Source: Nematostella vectensis (taxonomy: Eukaryota > Cnidaria > Anthozoa > Actiniaria > Edwardsiidae). Taken from it: a stretch of DNA of 64,000 nucleotides. This document shows, piece after piece, positions 44,801-55,375 of the stretch (position 1 is its first letter; each line of letters opens with the position of its first letter). The stretch covers positions 1,612,001-1,676,000 of the forward strand of contig NC_064047.1 of the NCBI RefSeq assembly GCF_932526225.1, read 5' to 3'. The notes beneath the pieces were generated by a model, which made no database searches, was not told where the DNA came from, and saw only the letters and a program-made list of their open reading frames with translations. A program made the translations under genes and the position numbers.

Positions 44801-47800
44801 TATTGAGCCACTTCGAGGGTTGGGTTGGGGGAATTCCGTGGGTGTAAAGGGCTTCTGAAAGAAATGCTTCCATTGGTGTAAGGTATGGATCTTTTCTGGA
44901 TTTTGTTGAAGCATTGCATTCTACTATGACGTAGGCAGTGAGAGCCTAGAGTGAATAAGCCCAAATAGTAGTGCCCAAAAACTGCTGTAGATCTGGCAGT
45001 TATCTTGCAAGGAGTTGTTCTCCCTGGAAATAGGGCTCGAATCTCCTCTCGGCGGAGGTTTTTGCTGTACGCATTGCTTGTGGATGGTCAGCCGACCTAT
45101 TCACACTAGCGAATAAAGCTTTAAGTCCTATTCACACTAGCGAAGTAACTTTTAAGTCCTATTCACACTAGCGAAGGAACCTTTAAGTCCTATTCACACT
45201 AGCGAAGGAAGCTGGACGGTGAGGGAAGCGGAGAAGCAATGGCACAAAACGGATCTGTTCCACAAAATGTATCTTCCGCAGCCCGTTTTTTTGCTGGCTG
45301 GGGAAGATGTCCACCAACATGCCAACCTCATCCTCAACCTATGATATTTTGCTTTTAGCAATATCAAAGGGCATCAAACTCGGCGACTTCATCGATGTTC
45401 TTGATTACGAGTTCAACACTCCACTACACCTGGCCTGCACTTACGGCCGCGAGGAGGCTGTGCATGAACTTTTGAAAAACGGTGCTGATGTCAATGCGCA
45501 GTGCATGGGCTCCGGGGAGACACCGCTGCATATATCCGCAAGGCGCAACAAAGTGATGATAATGGAGGAATTGCTAGCTAAGGGAGCTACGGTCGACTGC
45601 CGTGATTCTGCGTCAAGAACGCCCTTGCATAGGTAAGAGAAAGCTTTTGTGGCAGCATTTGCAAAAACAATTTGAAATCGATGTTGCGCGTTTTACAACC
45701 GGCGAACCAACTTTTGTCACAGCAAAAAATAAACGGTTCTTTCTGTTGATCCGCCATATTGATGTGCGACTTTCGTTCTTCAACTAATGACAAACCTTCT
45801 TTCGACTGCTTCCGTATGCTTGACGTCTTTTTGCTGCGAGACAAGTATGGTTGCTGTAGTAATACGGCTACATCTCCGAGTCTTGTTGCAAAAAGTAGAA
45901 TCATCTTCTACTTTCTGCAGCAAACTTTTTCTAGCAACAAAAAAAGTTGCTGCAGCAAAAGTTGGTTCGCCGGTAGAAAAACGCGCAACATCGCTCTCGA
46001 ATTTTTTATTCAGCAATGCTGAGACTCGGAGATATAAACCGTATTACTACAGCAACCCAACTTGTCTTTGTCACTTTAAGTTGCAACTGGTCTCGCAAAA
46101 CAAAAATAATTGCAAGTCGCACCCGCCATGTAACACGTGAACTTTTTTCTGAGACTTGAAGACATTTCTCGCCGAAAGTAGAAGTGAGTTCTACTTTTCG
46201 TGCGACTTTGAGGGAAAAAAAAAACAAGTTACAAAGGGAGTGTGTCACACGTAAGAAAAGGCGCGTGCGACTTTTGCAATTAATTTTTTTGCGAGACAAA
46301 TTGCAAGAGAAAAAAAACGTACGTGTGACAAGGCCTTTAGATGTTAGTGTTTCTTCACTTTCAAGCCTTTTATCTGATTTACTCGAACCTCACTTGTCAA
46401 CTAGCTTTCAAATAATGCGCATCAGAACACAATGGCTCCTTCCGGTTATCAACCGGTTTCAGTCAAAACCATGCTTCTCGCATGCTGATTGGCTAACTTA
46501 AACAATGTCACGAGGCTACTTCCGGTCAATTTCTTAACAATCTCCGATGATTTTTAATGGAAACGCGAAAAATATTTCAAAACTGTAAAAGCAGCGTGTC
46601 TATTGGTAGTTTCTTCGAGGATGTGACTGACTATTTAGACAGGATGACCTGTTAATTAGCGCAGATTCTAATAGATTCTTTTTTCTCTTGTTGGTTGAGG
46701 TTCCGTCGCCCCACCGAAGGTAAACTGGTGACAATACCAGGGCCGTAGCCGGTAAAATTTTGATGGTTATTTTTTTCACAATTGTAAGGTATGAGATTTT
46801 GCTGGATTAATCATCCAGTGGCTAGCTTTGCCTCGGTAAAATTTTGATTCTGGCTACGGGGCTGAATACCGCTTTAAAACTGTGTCTTGTTGGCCATGGT
46901 AACGCGCGAGCCGTGTATAATTTGATCATTCACTTATTGAGTGTACTTTTTTTTTCTTATTTCAAAGAGCTGCGTTTGGTAACCAAATCCCAGCCGTCCA
47001 GTTGCTCATCTCAAAGGGCGCCACTAAAGATGCCCGCGACTCCGAAACCAATACTCCATTTCTATTGGCTGTTAAGTATAACAAGACTCAAGCAGCCGCT
47101 GAGCTGTTGAAACGCGGCGCCGATATAAAAGCGAAAAACCTGTTTTTCCTGTCAAGTCTGCATTTGGCGGTTTCTCTTCACAAAGACTGCGAGACGCTGA
47201 AATTGTTATTGGAATGGGATGATGGAAGTTTGTTGAGTGCAACGGATCTTAATCTACAGACTCCTCTGCATTTTGCTGCCGCTAGAGGAAGCCCCGAGGT
47301 GAGTATCATCACCATACCATCATCAGCATCATCACCACCATCATCAGCACTGTCATCATCCTCTTTTTAACCATACCATCATTATCACCATCGCTACCAT
47401 CATCATTATCATCATTGCCACCATCATTGCCATTATCATCATTGCCATCATCAACATCATTATTATCATTATCATCAGATAATCACCATCATCGTCAAGA
47501 ATTGTGAGATCGATGCAAAAGACGTCAATGACCAATACCCCATTTACATCGTAGAATATTAATCTTCTGCTCGGCAAGAATTGCGAGATCGATGCAAAAG
47601 ATGCAATGACCAATACCCCTTTTACATCGTAGAGTATTAATCTTCTGCTCGGCAAGAATTGTGAGATCGATGCAAAAGACGTCAATGACCAATACCTATT
47701 TTACATCGTAGAGCATTAATCTTCTGCTCGGCAAGAATTGTGAGATCGATGCAAAAGACCTCAATGACCAATACCCCATTTACATCGTAGAGTATTAATC

Positions 47801-50800
47801 TTCTGCTCGGCAAGAATTGCGAGATCGATGCAAAAGATGCAATGACCAATACCCCTTTTACATCGTAGAGTATTAATCTTCTGCTCGGCAAGAATTGTGA
47901 GATCGATGCAAAAGACGTCAATGACCAATACCTATTTTACATCGTAGAGCATTAATCTTCTGCTCGGCAAGAATTGTGAGATCGATGCAAAAGACGTCAA
48001 TGACCAATACCCCATTTACATCGTAGAGTATTAATCTTCTGCTCGGCAAGAATTGCGAGATCGATGCAAAAGACGTCAATGACCAATACCCCTTTTACAT
48101 CGTAGAGTATTAATCTTCTGCTCGGCAAGAATTGTGAGATCGATGCAAAAGACGTCAATGACCAATACCTATTTTATATCGTAGAGCATTAATCTTCTGC
48201 TCGGCAAGAATTGTGATATCGATGCAAAAGACGTCAATGACCAATACCCCTTTTACATTGTAGAGTATTAATCTTCTGCTCGGCAAGAATTGCGAGATCG
48301 ATGCAAAAGACGTCAATGACCAATACCCCTTTTACATCGTAGAGTATTAATCTTCTGCTCGGCAAGAATTTTGAGATCGATGCAAAAGACGTCAATGACC
48401 AATACCTATTTTATATCGTAGAGCATTAATCTTCTGCTCGGCAAGAATTGTGATATCGATGCAAAAGACGTCAATGACCAATACCCCTTTTACATTGTAG
48501 AGTATTAATCTTCTGCTCGGCAAGAATTTTGAGATCGATGCAAAAGACGTCAATGACCAATACCTATTTTATATCGTAGAGCATTAATCTTCTGCTCGGC
48601 AAGAATTGTGATATCGATGCAAAAGACGTCAATGACCAATACCCCTTTTACATTGTAGAGTATTAATCTTCTGCTCGGCAAGAATTTTGAGATCGATGCA
48701 AAAGACGTCAATGACCAATACCTATTTTATATCGTAGAGCATTAATCTTCTGCTCGGCAAGAATTGTGAGATCGATGCAAAAGACGTCAATGACCAATAC
48801 CCATTTTACATCGTAGAGTATTATTCTTCTGCTTGGCAAGAATTGTGAGATCGATGCAAAAGACGCCAATGACCAATACCCATTTTACATCGTAGAGTAT
48901 TAATCTTCTGCTCGGCAAGAATTGTGAGATCGATGCAAAAGACGCCAATGACCAATGTCCATTTTACATCGTAGAGTATTAATCTTCTGCTCGGCAAGAA
49001 TTGTGAGATCGATGCAAAAGACGCCAATGACCAATGTCCCCTTCATATCGCGGCGAGTAACGGTTCAGTGGAGGCTGCCCGCATTCTGGCTCATCACTCT
49101 CCCGAAGCGGTCTTCTCCAGGGATTCGTACGGACATACTCCAATACACAAGGCCGCTTCTCATGGCTACTGGTGAGTCTTCGAATTCTGTTTACACAAGG
49201 CCGCCTAGTCCTTACTCGGGTTTCCTGTCCTTGGCGATGATCCATGAGACAGTTTGCAAAGTTTGGGGTCTGGAAGGATCTTACCAACAGGACCACACAT
49301 CGGGGAGATGGATTTCTTAGACGTCACATCTCTTAAAAACAATTTAAGCACACAAGCGAGGCTTTTTCATGTCGGAGGTGGTTTAACATTTTATAAACGT
49401 CTCATTTTTTTATGGTAAAATAAGCATATTTTAGAAGTAATATATATATATATATATTTTCCGGTCACATCAAGTAAAGAGTGATGTCACTCTGAATTAT
49501 TGTATATTTTAGGTATGCATTTATGCATTTATTTATTTATATATTTTGAACTTAAAGAATGTCGATCAACCACTGAAAGATTGAAGTTTAATACCTTATT
49601 AACGATATTATTTATTTATTTACTTACTTACTTACTTACTTACTTACTACTGTGCGGGAGCCAGATTGATCTTATTTAATAGCATGTAAACAATAAGTTT
49701 CAATCTCGTCGTATTTGTTTCTAATATCGCCATCAACGTTTCTTTAAAGGAAGACGTGTGAAGCCCTTCTTAAAAATATGTCGTCAACTCGTCTCCGAGA
49801 CTTGAACTTCCAGACACCGCTCCATTCAGCAGTGACGTCTGGGTCCATCCAAACGGTCAAGACATTCCTTGGACGCACCATGGACTCTAACGTCCTCCTG
49901 GAGATGCAGGACAGTAACGGCAACACGGCGCTGCATCTTGCGTGTGCAAACGACGAGGTGAAGTATCACCCTTGCATATCTGTGACAATGCTGTATTTGA
50001 TATGAAGGATTTTTAGCAAGGGCGACTGCAACTTGGAAAGCGACGGCAGAAAACATTGAAAACTTAAAGAACCAGACGTGAAATGTACTCTGAAATGGAT
50101 TCTGTCTGATACATTTCAGCAGTTTTTCTTAAAACTACAACGTGAAAACTCCAAGTTTCATGGTCTTGCAAGGACGGGAACGCGTGCGCTGAAAACCATC
50201 ATTGTTTGCTGTGTTAAAAATAAAGTTTCAGGCGTATTTATTATTATCCTTCCACGTTTTCCTTGTTAAAGCTGTGTTTTCTACAACACTTGCTTGTAAT
50301 TCCGCTAGATATTTTTTTCTTTGTCGTCTTTGTTGTCACCAGGGAATTTGCCCAACAATAAACGTCACTACAACAGAAACGCGACAAAATTGCTTTTATG
50401 CTTATTTTAACAATAAAAAACTTTTTGTTTTTGTTTTATGATTTTAGGTAAAGATTGTCAAGCTGTTATTAGACGAAGGAGCTGACGTCACTATGCGAAA
50501 TAAGGACGACAAGACCTGCTTGGATGTCGCGATAGACTGGGAACGAACTGAAGTCGCTAAAGCTCTAATCCAACATGACAGGTAGATATTGACAGGGTAT
50601 TTCCCTCCTGTTTTCTCTTCTCTCTTTCAAATAATTGATCAAAAGGAATAGATAAGTGTAAGTTGTTTCCATTTCTGAAAGACACATTTAAAATTGGATT
50701 TACAAATTCTAGTCAAGTACACCTTTGTTTTCATTGAATAATGCAAGACAAATTATGATCTTGGAGCTTTCCCAAAACAGCCGAGGGAAATTGATGCTTT

Positions 50801-51952
50801 CTCACAGTAATTTATTAGGAATACAAAATGGCGGCTGACAGACGCTTTTGAATCGCAAGGACAGAGATGCAATCGTTGTTAATGAAGTGTTTTGTTTCAG
50901 ATGGTGGGAAGTCATGTGCACTCGGAACTCTGCGGGCGAGCTGCCAATGGTAGGCCTAATAGAAGCACTCCCAGACGTTGCCAAACTTGCACTTGATCAG
51001 TGCATTGAGCGCTGTCCACTCCCGACATCCCATCAAGACTACTGCTTGACTTTCCACACGGTCCTACTAGACCCAGGCCCCTGCAAGGAGGGCCAGACAT
51101 CACGTGACGCCTCTGAAGTCATGGTCGAGAACGACTGTGAAGAACTGCTGAGTCATCCTGTCACTCAAGTGTTGCTTAGATACAAGTGGTTTGCCTTTGG
51201 GAAGGTGCCGTATTATATAAACCTGATGGTGTTTCTCATCTTCGTGATTCTCTTCTCTTACTTTATCATAACCGAGCGGGACTCCTCTACGCTGTATTAC
51301 CACACGCACCCTAATGCCAGTGCCTTGGAGAAGCAGTACCTTGAGAAGCGACCTTCATCATCGAACCCCATAGCGATAGTACTAATTCTGTTCGCCACCA
51401 TTGAATTTCTGAAGGAATTCTACCAGATCTTTATGATAAGACTGGACTACTTCAAAGACATCACGAATCTAGTCGAACTCGTGTTGTATACTTGCGCGAT
51501 TATATTCATCAGCCCGTATCTGGCCGAGGAGCCGCTGTATACAGCGGCTTATGGGCATTGGAACGCTGGAGTTGTGACTCTTTTCTTGGCGTATTTGAAC
51601 GTGTTATTGTACATAAAGGGTATTGGATCCTCCGGTTTGTACGTGACCATGTATTTCGAGGTGTGGTATACCTTTCTTAAGGTCATTATGGTGTTCTTGG
51701 TGGTGTTGCTCGGGAGTACGCTAGTCTATTATGTGCTACTTAAAGAAGAGGTAAGAGTTTGTTCATCGTGATTACATTTGGCAAATCAGGGGGAAGGGTG
51801 GTAGGTGAAGGGTTTGTTGTTTGATATTTTATCAACATCTTCTGTTAGTAGGTACAGTGACCCATATAACAAGAGCATCACCAGCACCACTCATCATCAT
51901 CATCATCCTTATCATCATCATCATCATCACCACACTACCACCATCATCATCG

Positions 51953-51988
<36 letters not shown>

Positions 51989-53886
51989 CCACACTACCAC
52001 CATCATCATCGTCATCATTATCGTCATCATCATCATCATCGTCGTCGTCGTCGTCATCATCATCATCATCACATCATCATCATCATCATCATCGTCGTCA
52101 TAATCACAATATCACCATCATTATCGTCATCATTATCATCATGATCATCATCGTCATCATTATCGTCGTCGTCATCGTCATCACCACCTTTAGTATAATC
52201 ATAAATGACAATTACAGCAACAAAATAATCACCTCACTCTGCCTATTTTGCTGTTGGTTTTAGGACGTTTCGAGTGCTCATCTAAAGTTTAAAAAACTCA
52301 CGCTAAGGCGAGAGAATGGAGAAGCGTTCGGACTCCACGCACCCACCGGCTTGGACCGTTAGACTCCTCTATGTATGCTTTTTTGTTGCACTTGACCAAA
52401 CTCTTTCTTACTTTAAGGATAACTTCAGTGGAGTGCATTTCGCTTTCGTCAAGACGTTTGTGATGATGGTGGGAGAAATCGACTATAACGACGTGCTCTC
52501 CAGTAACGTCATTAACAGGGAGGTGAACCCCGCCACAGGGGCCCCGTATGTACCATTGCCGCCTGTGACTTACGTCTTCTTCTTTGTGTTCGTGGTCATG
52601 GTCCCGATACTACTGATGAACTTGCTGGTGAGTAATGCCTACCAACCTCACGGTATGTTATATATTATAGCCGAATTCGATGTTGCGATGTTGCCGAGAA
52701 TTCGAATTAATTTCTCGTCTAGAAATTGCGCGTAGTCATTCATAGAATTCTTCAATTCATTATACTGAGACCAATCAATTCCCTTGCTGCGTGCATTTAA
52801 ATGGTTTATGATGCAACAGTAAAAATATGAAAGCCATCGACTGTTTTCTGACAGCTGATTGACAGACAGTGTTATTTTTGTGACTATCTTAGGTCGGTTT
52901 AGCAGTTGGTGACATTGATGCCATTCAAAAGACTGCTTCGTTCTCGCGACTGAAAGACCAGGTTAACTACGTGACTGACATCCAGAGACGATATCCGCTC
53001 AAGATGATAAGAATGTTGTACAAAGAGAAGATTGACGTTCGACCCAACAGGAACAGATTCTGGAAAAGGTCAGTTTCCTTCAAAATTACTTTACACCTTT
53101 AAGACGGAGGGCTCCACTGACAAGTAGGGGGCGAAATTTATACCCAGCAGACAGCAGAATCAGAAACTTTTATACCCCAAAAGATAGGACGATCACCTCC
53201 GTCTACTTTTCTTGAGACCCCCCCCCACCCCACCACCACCACCACCAGGCTACCTTTCCCAGGATGCAATGGTGTGCTACCTACCCTTTTTTATCAGATC
53301 AGAACCTTTTTCATTAGTGTGACCTTAGGATGGTTCGGAGGCAGGGAGAGCGAACTCTGAACGTCCTCTCACAACGATTGCCAGGACAGAGCACAGAACT
53401 GATTTATTACAACACAACTATTACATCCACAGTGCGTGACTGTCCAAATAAGGAGACGATGCCTTTAAACAGAATGTAACAGGCAAACAGTAATTGTTAA
53501 ACTGTTGACAGATAAATTCCAAATATTACACAAATGCTGACAGATAAATGACAAATAAATAAATGACAGATAAATGAAAGATAAATGCCAGATATTACAT
53601 GCAATGCGAAGGCTGACCTCTGCCCTCAAACAAACTATGCAGCTCACTGTTACACTTTCATAAATCACGACAATCCTGTTCAATCTCAGCATCACATTAC
53701 ATGCCACACGATCTTGAAACACGAGTACACAAACTAAAAAAACAAACAATTTTACAGAGAGAGCTGAGATTTCACTTAAAGCACACTATGAAAATACGGA
53801 ACTTGGAACAGAAGCTGGACCACCAGACTCAGCTTCTACAGTCTGTAATAGCAAAGCTTGAGAATCTCAACTCTTTCTCTGGCTAG
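38853..53886 (+). CDS. TRPA1-like ankyrin-repeat cation channel, copy A
   Basis: Plasma-membrane sensory channel subunit of the TRPA family (tetrameric, Ca2+-permeable). Exons: 38853-38877, 39775-39926, 40076-40239, 44136-44476, 45359-45632, 46968-47298, 48975-49171, 49750-49957, 50448-50581, 50901-51750, 52418-52627, 52893-53068, 53643-53886; continuous phase, about 1101 aa (human TRPA1 1119). Residues about 60-605 are ankyrin repeats (TALHLATR, TPLAMSCMNGH, TPLHLAC and similar). Pre-S1 begins RWWEVMC; S1-S6 at about 712-732, 764-786, 799-818, 828-850, 861-889 and 941-965; pore TFVMMVGEIDY at 905-915; TRP-type helix GLAVGDIDAIQKTASF; C-terminal coiled coil at about 1050-1098. Exon 7 start and exon 13 acceptor (weak pyrimidine tract) are the least certain. 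Introns carry a 3.8-kb minisatellite, an exon-derived 79-bp array and several MITEs. A diverged tandem copy follows. Confidence 0.93.
40257..44091. repeat. 28/29-bp minisatellite, about 130 units, TRPA1-like A intron 3
   Basis: Starts 17 bp after the exon 3 donor with about six 18-bp units (CATATGAGGGATAGCTAT). It then passes into 28- and 29-bp units, GATAGCTACACATGTGAGAT plus TGTTGAGT or TGTGTGAGT. A marker variant (ACAGATGTGAGAGTGTGTCA) recurs at about 40,506, 41,161, 41,674, 42,388 and 43,358 in the same variant context, showing higher-order repetition. The array stops about 45 bp before the exon 4 acceptor. The paralogue intron has only about four units. Confidence 0.96.
44520..44556 (+). 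pseudogene. Duplicated 3' end of TRPA1-like A exon 4
   Basis: 37 nt repeating the exon 4 end (GGGGATCATCAAGTGGTTAA ... GATTCAG), preceded by TCCATACAG and followed by GTAAGT. It is 43 nt from the real donor. Because it is 37 nt, its inclusion would shift the frame. It is the single-copy counterpart of the six-copy array in copy B. Confidence 0.8.
44582..44774. mobile_element. MITE with 5-bp target duplication TGCAC
   Basis: 193 bp from CAGGCACGTACACATG to CCTGGGTACGCGCCTG (imperfect inverted ends), with long C runs inside. TGCAC is duplicated at 44,577-44,581 and 44,775-44,779. The paralogue has the uninterrupted sequence (TTACTGCACTAATATTAG), an empty site. It is related to the elements at 11,778 and 14,647. 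Confidence 0.92.
45112..45212. repeat. 31-bp tandem repeat in TRPA1-like A intron 4
   Basis: Four copies of CCTATTCACACTAGCGAA with linking TTTAAGT, about 31-32 bp apart. Three diverged copies are at about 61,744-61,835 in copy B, so the repeat predates or accompanied the gene duplication. Confidence 0.88.
45645..46330. mobile_element. Foldback element complex in TRPA1-like A intron 5
   Basis: GCGCGTTTTACAACCGGCGA (about 45,687) is complemented by TCGCCGGTAGAAAAACGCGC (about 45,968). CGGCTACATCTCCGAGTCTT (about 45,868) is complemented at about 46,022-46,045. Repeated GTTGC/GCAAC runs continue to about 46,330. The counterpart intron of copy B lacks this block, so it arrived after duplication. 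No coding potential was recognised. Confidence 0.7.
46507..46735. mobile_element. MITE copy (GTCACCAGTTTACTTCCGG family), TRPA1-like A intron 5
   Basis: Left end TGTCACGAGGCTACTTCCGG, right end CCGAAGGTAAACTGGTGACA. The interior TTTCTTCGAGGATGTGACTG is shared with 63,713-63,905, the orthologous position of copy B, and in reverse with 24,253-24,505. Its presence in both paralogues dates it before the duplication. Confidence 0.75.
46738..46864. mobile_element. MITE with 5-bp target duplication AATAC
   Basis: 127 bp from CAGGGCCGTAGCCGG to TGGCTACGGGGCTG, imperfect inverted ends sharing an internal AAAATTTTGAT motif. AATAC flanks both sides (46,733-46,737 and 46,865-46,869). Copy B has an empty site near 63,900, between CTGGTG and CTGTGTCTTG. 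Confidence 0.9.
47305..47485. repeat. CAT/ATC microsatellite after TRPA1-like A exon 6
   Basis: Impure (CAT)n beginning directly after the exon 6 donor (GTGAGTATCATCACC) and running up to the 79-bp array. No coding meaning. Confidence 0.9.
47495..48974 (+). repeat. 79-bp array of acceptor plus exon 7 start, TRPA1-like A intron 6
   Basis: About 19 units of 78-79 bp. Each unit contains TACATCGTAG, then the sequence that opens exon 7 (AGTATTAATCTTCTGCTCGG, CAAGAATTGTGAGATCGATG, CAAAAGACGYCAATGACCAA). Only the last copy (acceptor AG at 48,973-48,974) continues into open ankyrin sequence. In the others the frame from the acceptor meets TAA or TAG at the next unit. The three units nearest the exon share its GACGCC variant, the rest have GACGTC. 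The array therefore derives from the exon 5' end. Confidence 0.92.
51880..52195. repeat. CAT/CATT microsatellite in TRPA1-like A intron 10
   Basis: Impure (CAT)n, (CGT)n and CATT runs with two copies of a CACCACACTACCACCATC block at about 51,929 and 51,987. Long poly-Ser/His/Ile frames are artefacts. Confidence 0.95.
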
Positions 53887-55375
53887 AGCAAATATAATTA
53901 CTTTATACCGTCCATTCCTCTCTAACTTGTAAAAAAAGCAATGCAAGAATTCTTTGTATTTATTTGTTTCTTTATTTGTTTATTTCATCTTATTTATATA
54001 ACTTGACCGTATTTAGAAGAATCATATCAAGAAAATTCAGCCAAAAATTGTCGTTTTTGCCAAATGCGGTCACTTCCATATAAGGAAACTAGTATATTCC
54101 TTATTTGAAAAAAAACGCATGATTATTGTTATTTTTAAGGTTATCGTACCGCAGGTGCTTTGTTAAAATTATGACTTGTAGTCAGAAAAGAAAAACAGTG
54201 ACTGTGACCATCTTAAGTCAATGGAGAAAGTATCTGAAAAGAAACTAACTAACTCGGTACCAGTCCCTCAAAACGACAACGTTTTCTTCATATGGTAAAA
54301 AGAGCGGAAAATTCGCTAGATCAGTACACACCCACCATGATACCACAAAATACGAGTAGTTAAAGAAAAAGAGTAATAATGAAAAAGTCATTGTTTGCTT
54401 TTATTTTTGAATGAGCTCACTCACAAAACGTCATTTGTACATTGAAAACATCATTACAACAAAGTACAAATCGGCTCGAAAACCCCAATTTGAGGATTTT
54501 AAAATTTCTGTGACCTCGCCCTTTTTGCTAACTGCATGCAGATAATAGTTTCTTTATCTCAACGAGCAAATGTGACTGTTATATGAATCCACGTGAATAA
54601 AACCCTGTTATTCGTTGATTGGCTAACCCTGCGGCTACCGCCGTCACACTGTGACGTCACAATTCGAGTGAGACAATTTGTTAAAAAAATACTGAAGATT
54701 TCGATTGAAGATCAAAAAACAAGGGGCCGAAACAAAGTTTATAATGTTTATAATTCCCAAATGTGCATACTTTACAATTGAATCCATGGCCTAAAAAATG
54801 TAGTAATCAATTCGAAATTAGTTTTCTTTTTTTGACTATTTTTATTTAAGCATTTCAGTTTAAGCATTTATTGTTTCCGAATTGGTCAGAAAACAAGGTT
54901 GATGATATATTGACAATGGAGTCAATTTTCGATGCGCTTTTGAAGTTCGTCTATGCCTTGGAGGAGTCCATGAGTATGCTGGTCTGGTGATATTTCGCCT
55001 TGCATTTCTGACATTTCAAACGCCACGCAAGGCATACAAATTTCCGACATAGAAGAAAAAGCTTTCAAAAGGCGGAAATTGTCTAAAAAAATCAATACAC
55101 AGACAGTTCATAAAGTCAACATTACTGCTGATAGCTTTGTTTACCATTGGAAGATCCCTCGGAGGAGCACTGGGCTCGTCGAAGACGCGTCCTACCCCTC
55201 CCCCCGTGAACCGGGTTACTTTGGGATTTAAAAACTGGTTGGCTACCGGTGCAACAGGTTTTTAGCATGCTCGGCCAAAAAGCATGCTGGATATAAATAA
55301 TAGCTGGTACTTGGCTCATATTCAAAGAAGTTTTTAATTATTAATATCAAGGCCGGTTTGTACTGTGAACTCGAC
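53887..55375. other. Region between the two TRPA1-like genes
   Basis: Holds the dispersed element at 54,023-54,294 and a weak candidate poly(A) hexamer AATAAA at 54,596-54,601. From about 55,327 the sequence is similar to the 5' flank of copy A (from about 38,797), so the duplication boundary lies shortly before 55,330. No other gene was recognised. Confidence 0.5.
54023..54294. mobile_element. Dispersed element, copy 1 (CATATCAAGAAAA ends)
   Basis: Starts CATATCAAGAAAATTCAGCC and ends AACGTTTTCTTCATATG; the two ends are short imperfect inverted repeats. The internal GTGACTGTGACCATCTTAAG and CGGTACCAG segments recur in the copy at about 59,565-59,832 inside intron 2 of TRPA1-like B. No coding capacity. 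Confidence 0.7.

Noticed and set aside
51805-52263. Ser/His-rich open frames
   Set aside because: Artefacts of the CAT/CGT microsatellite in the intron between TRPA1-like A exons 10 and 11.
52260-52417. An earlier start for TRPA1-like A exon 11 (acceptor TTTTAG at about 52,263)
   Set aside because: The frame from there contains stops before the pore; the acceptor CTTTAAG at 52,417 joins in phase and matches the family after LLKEE.
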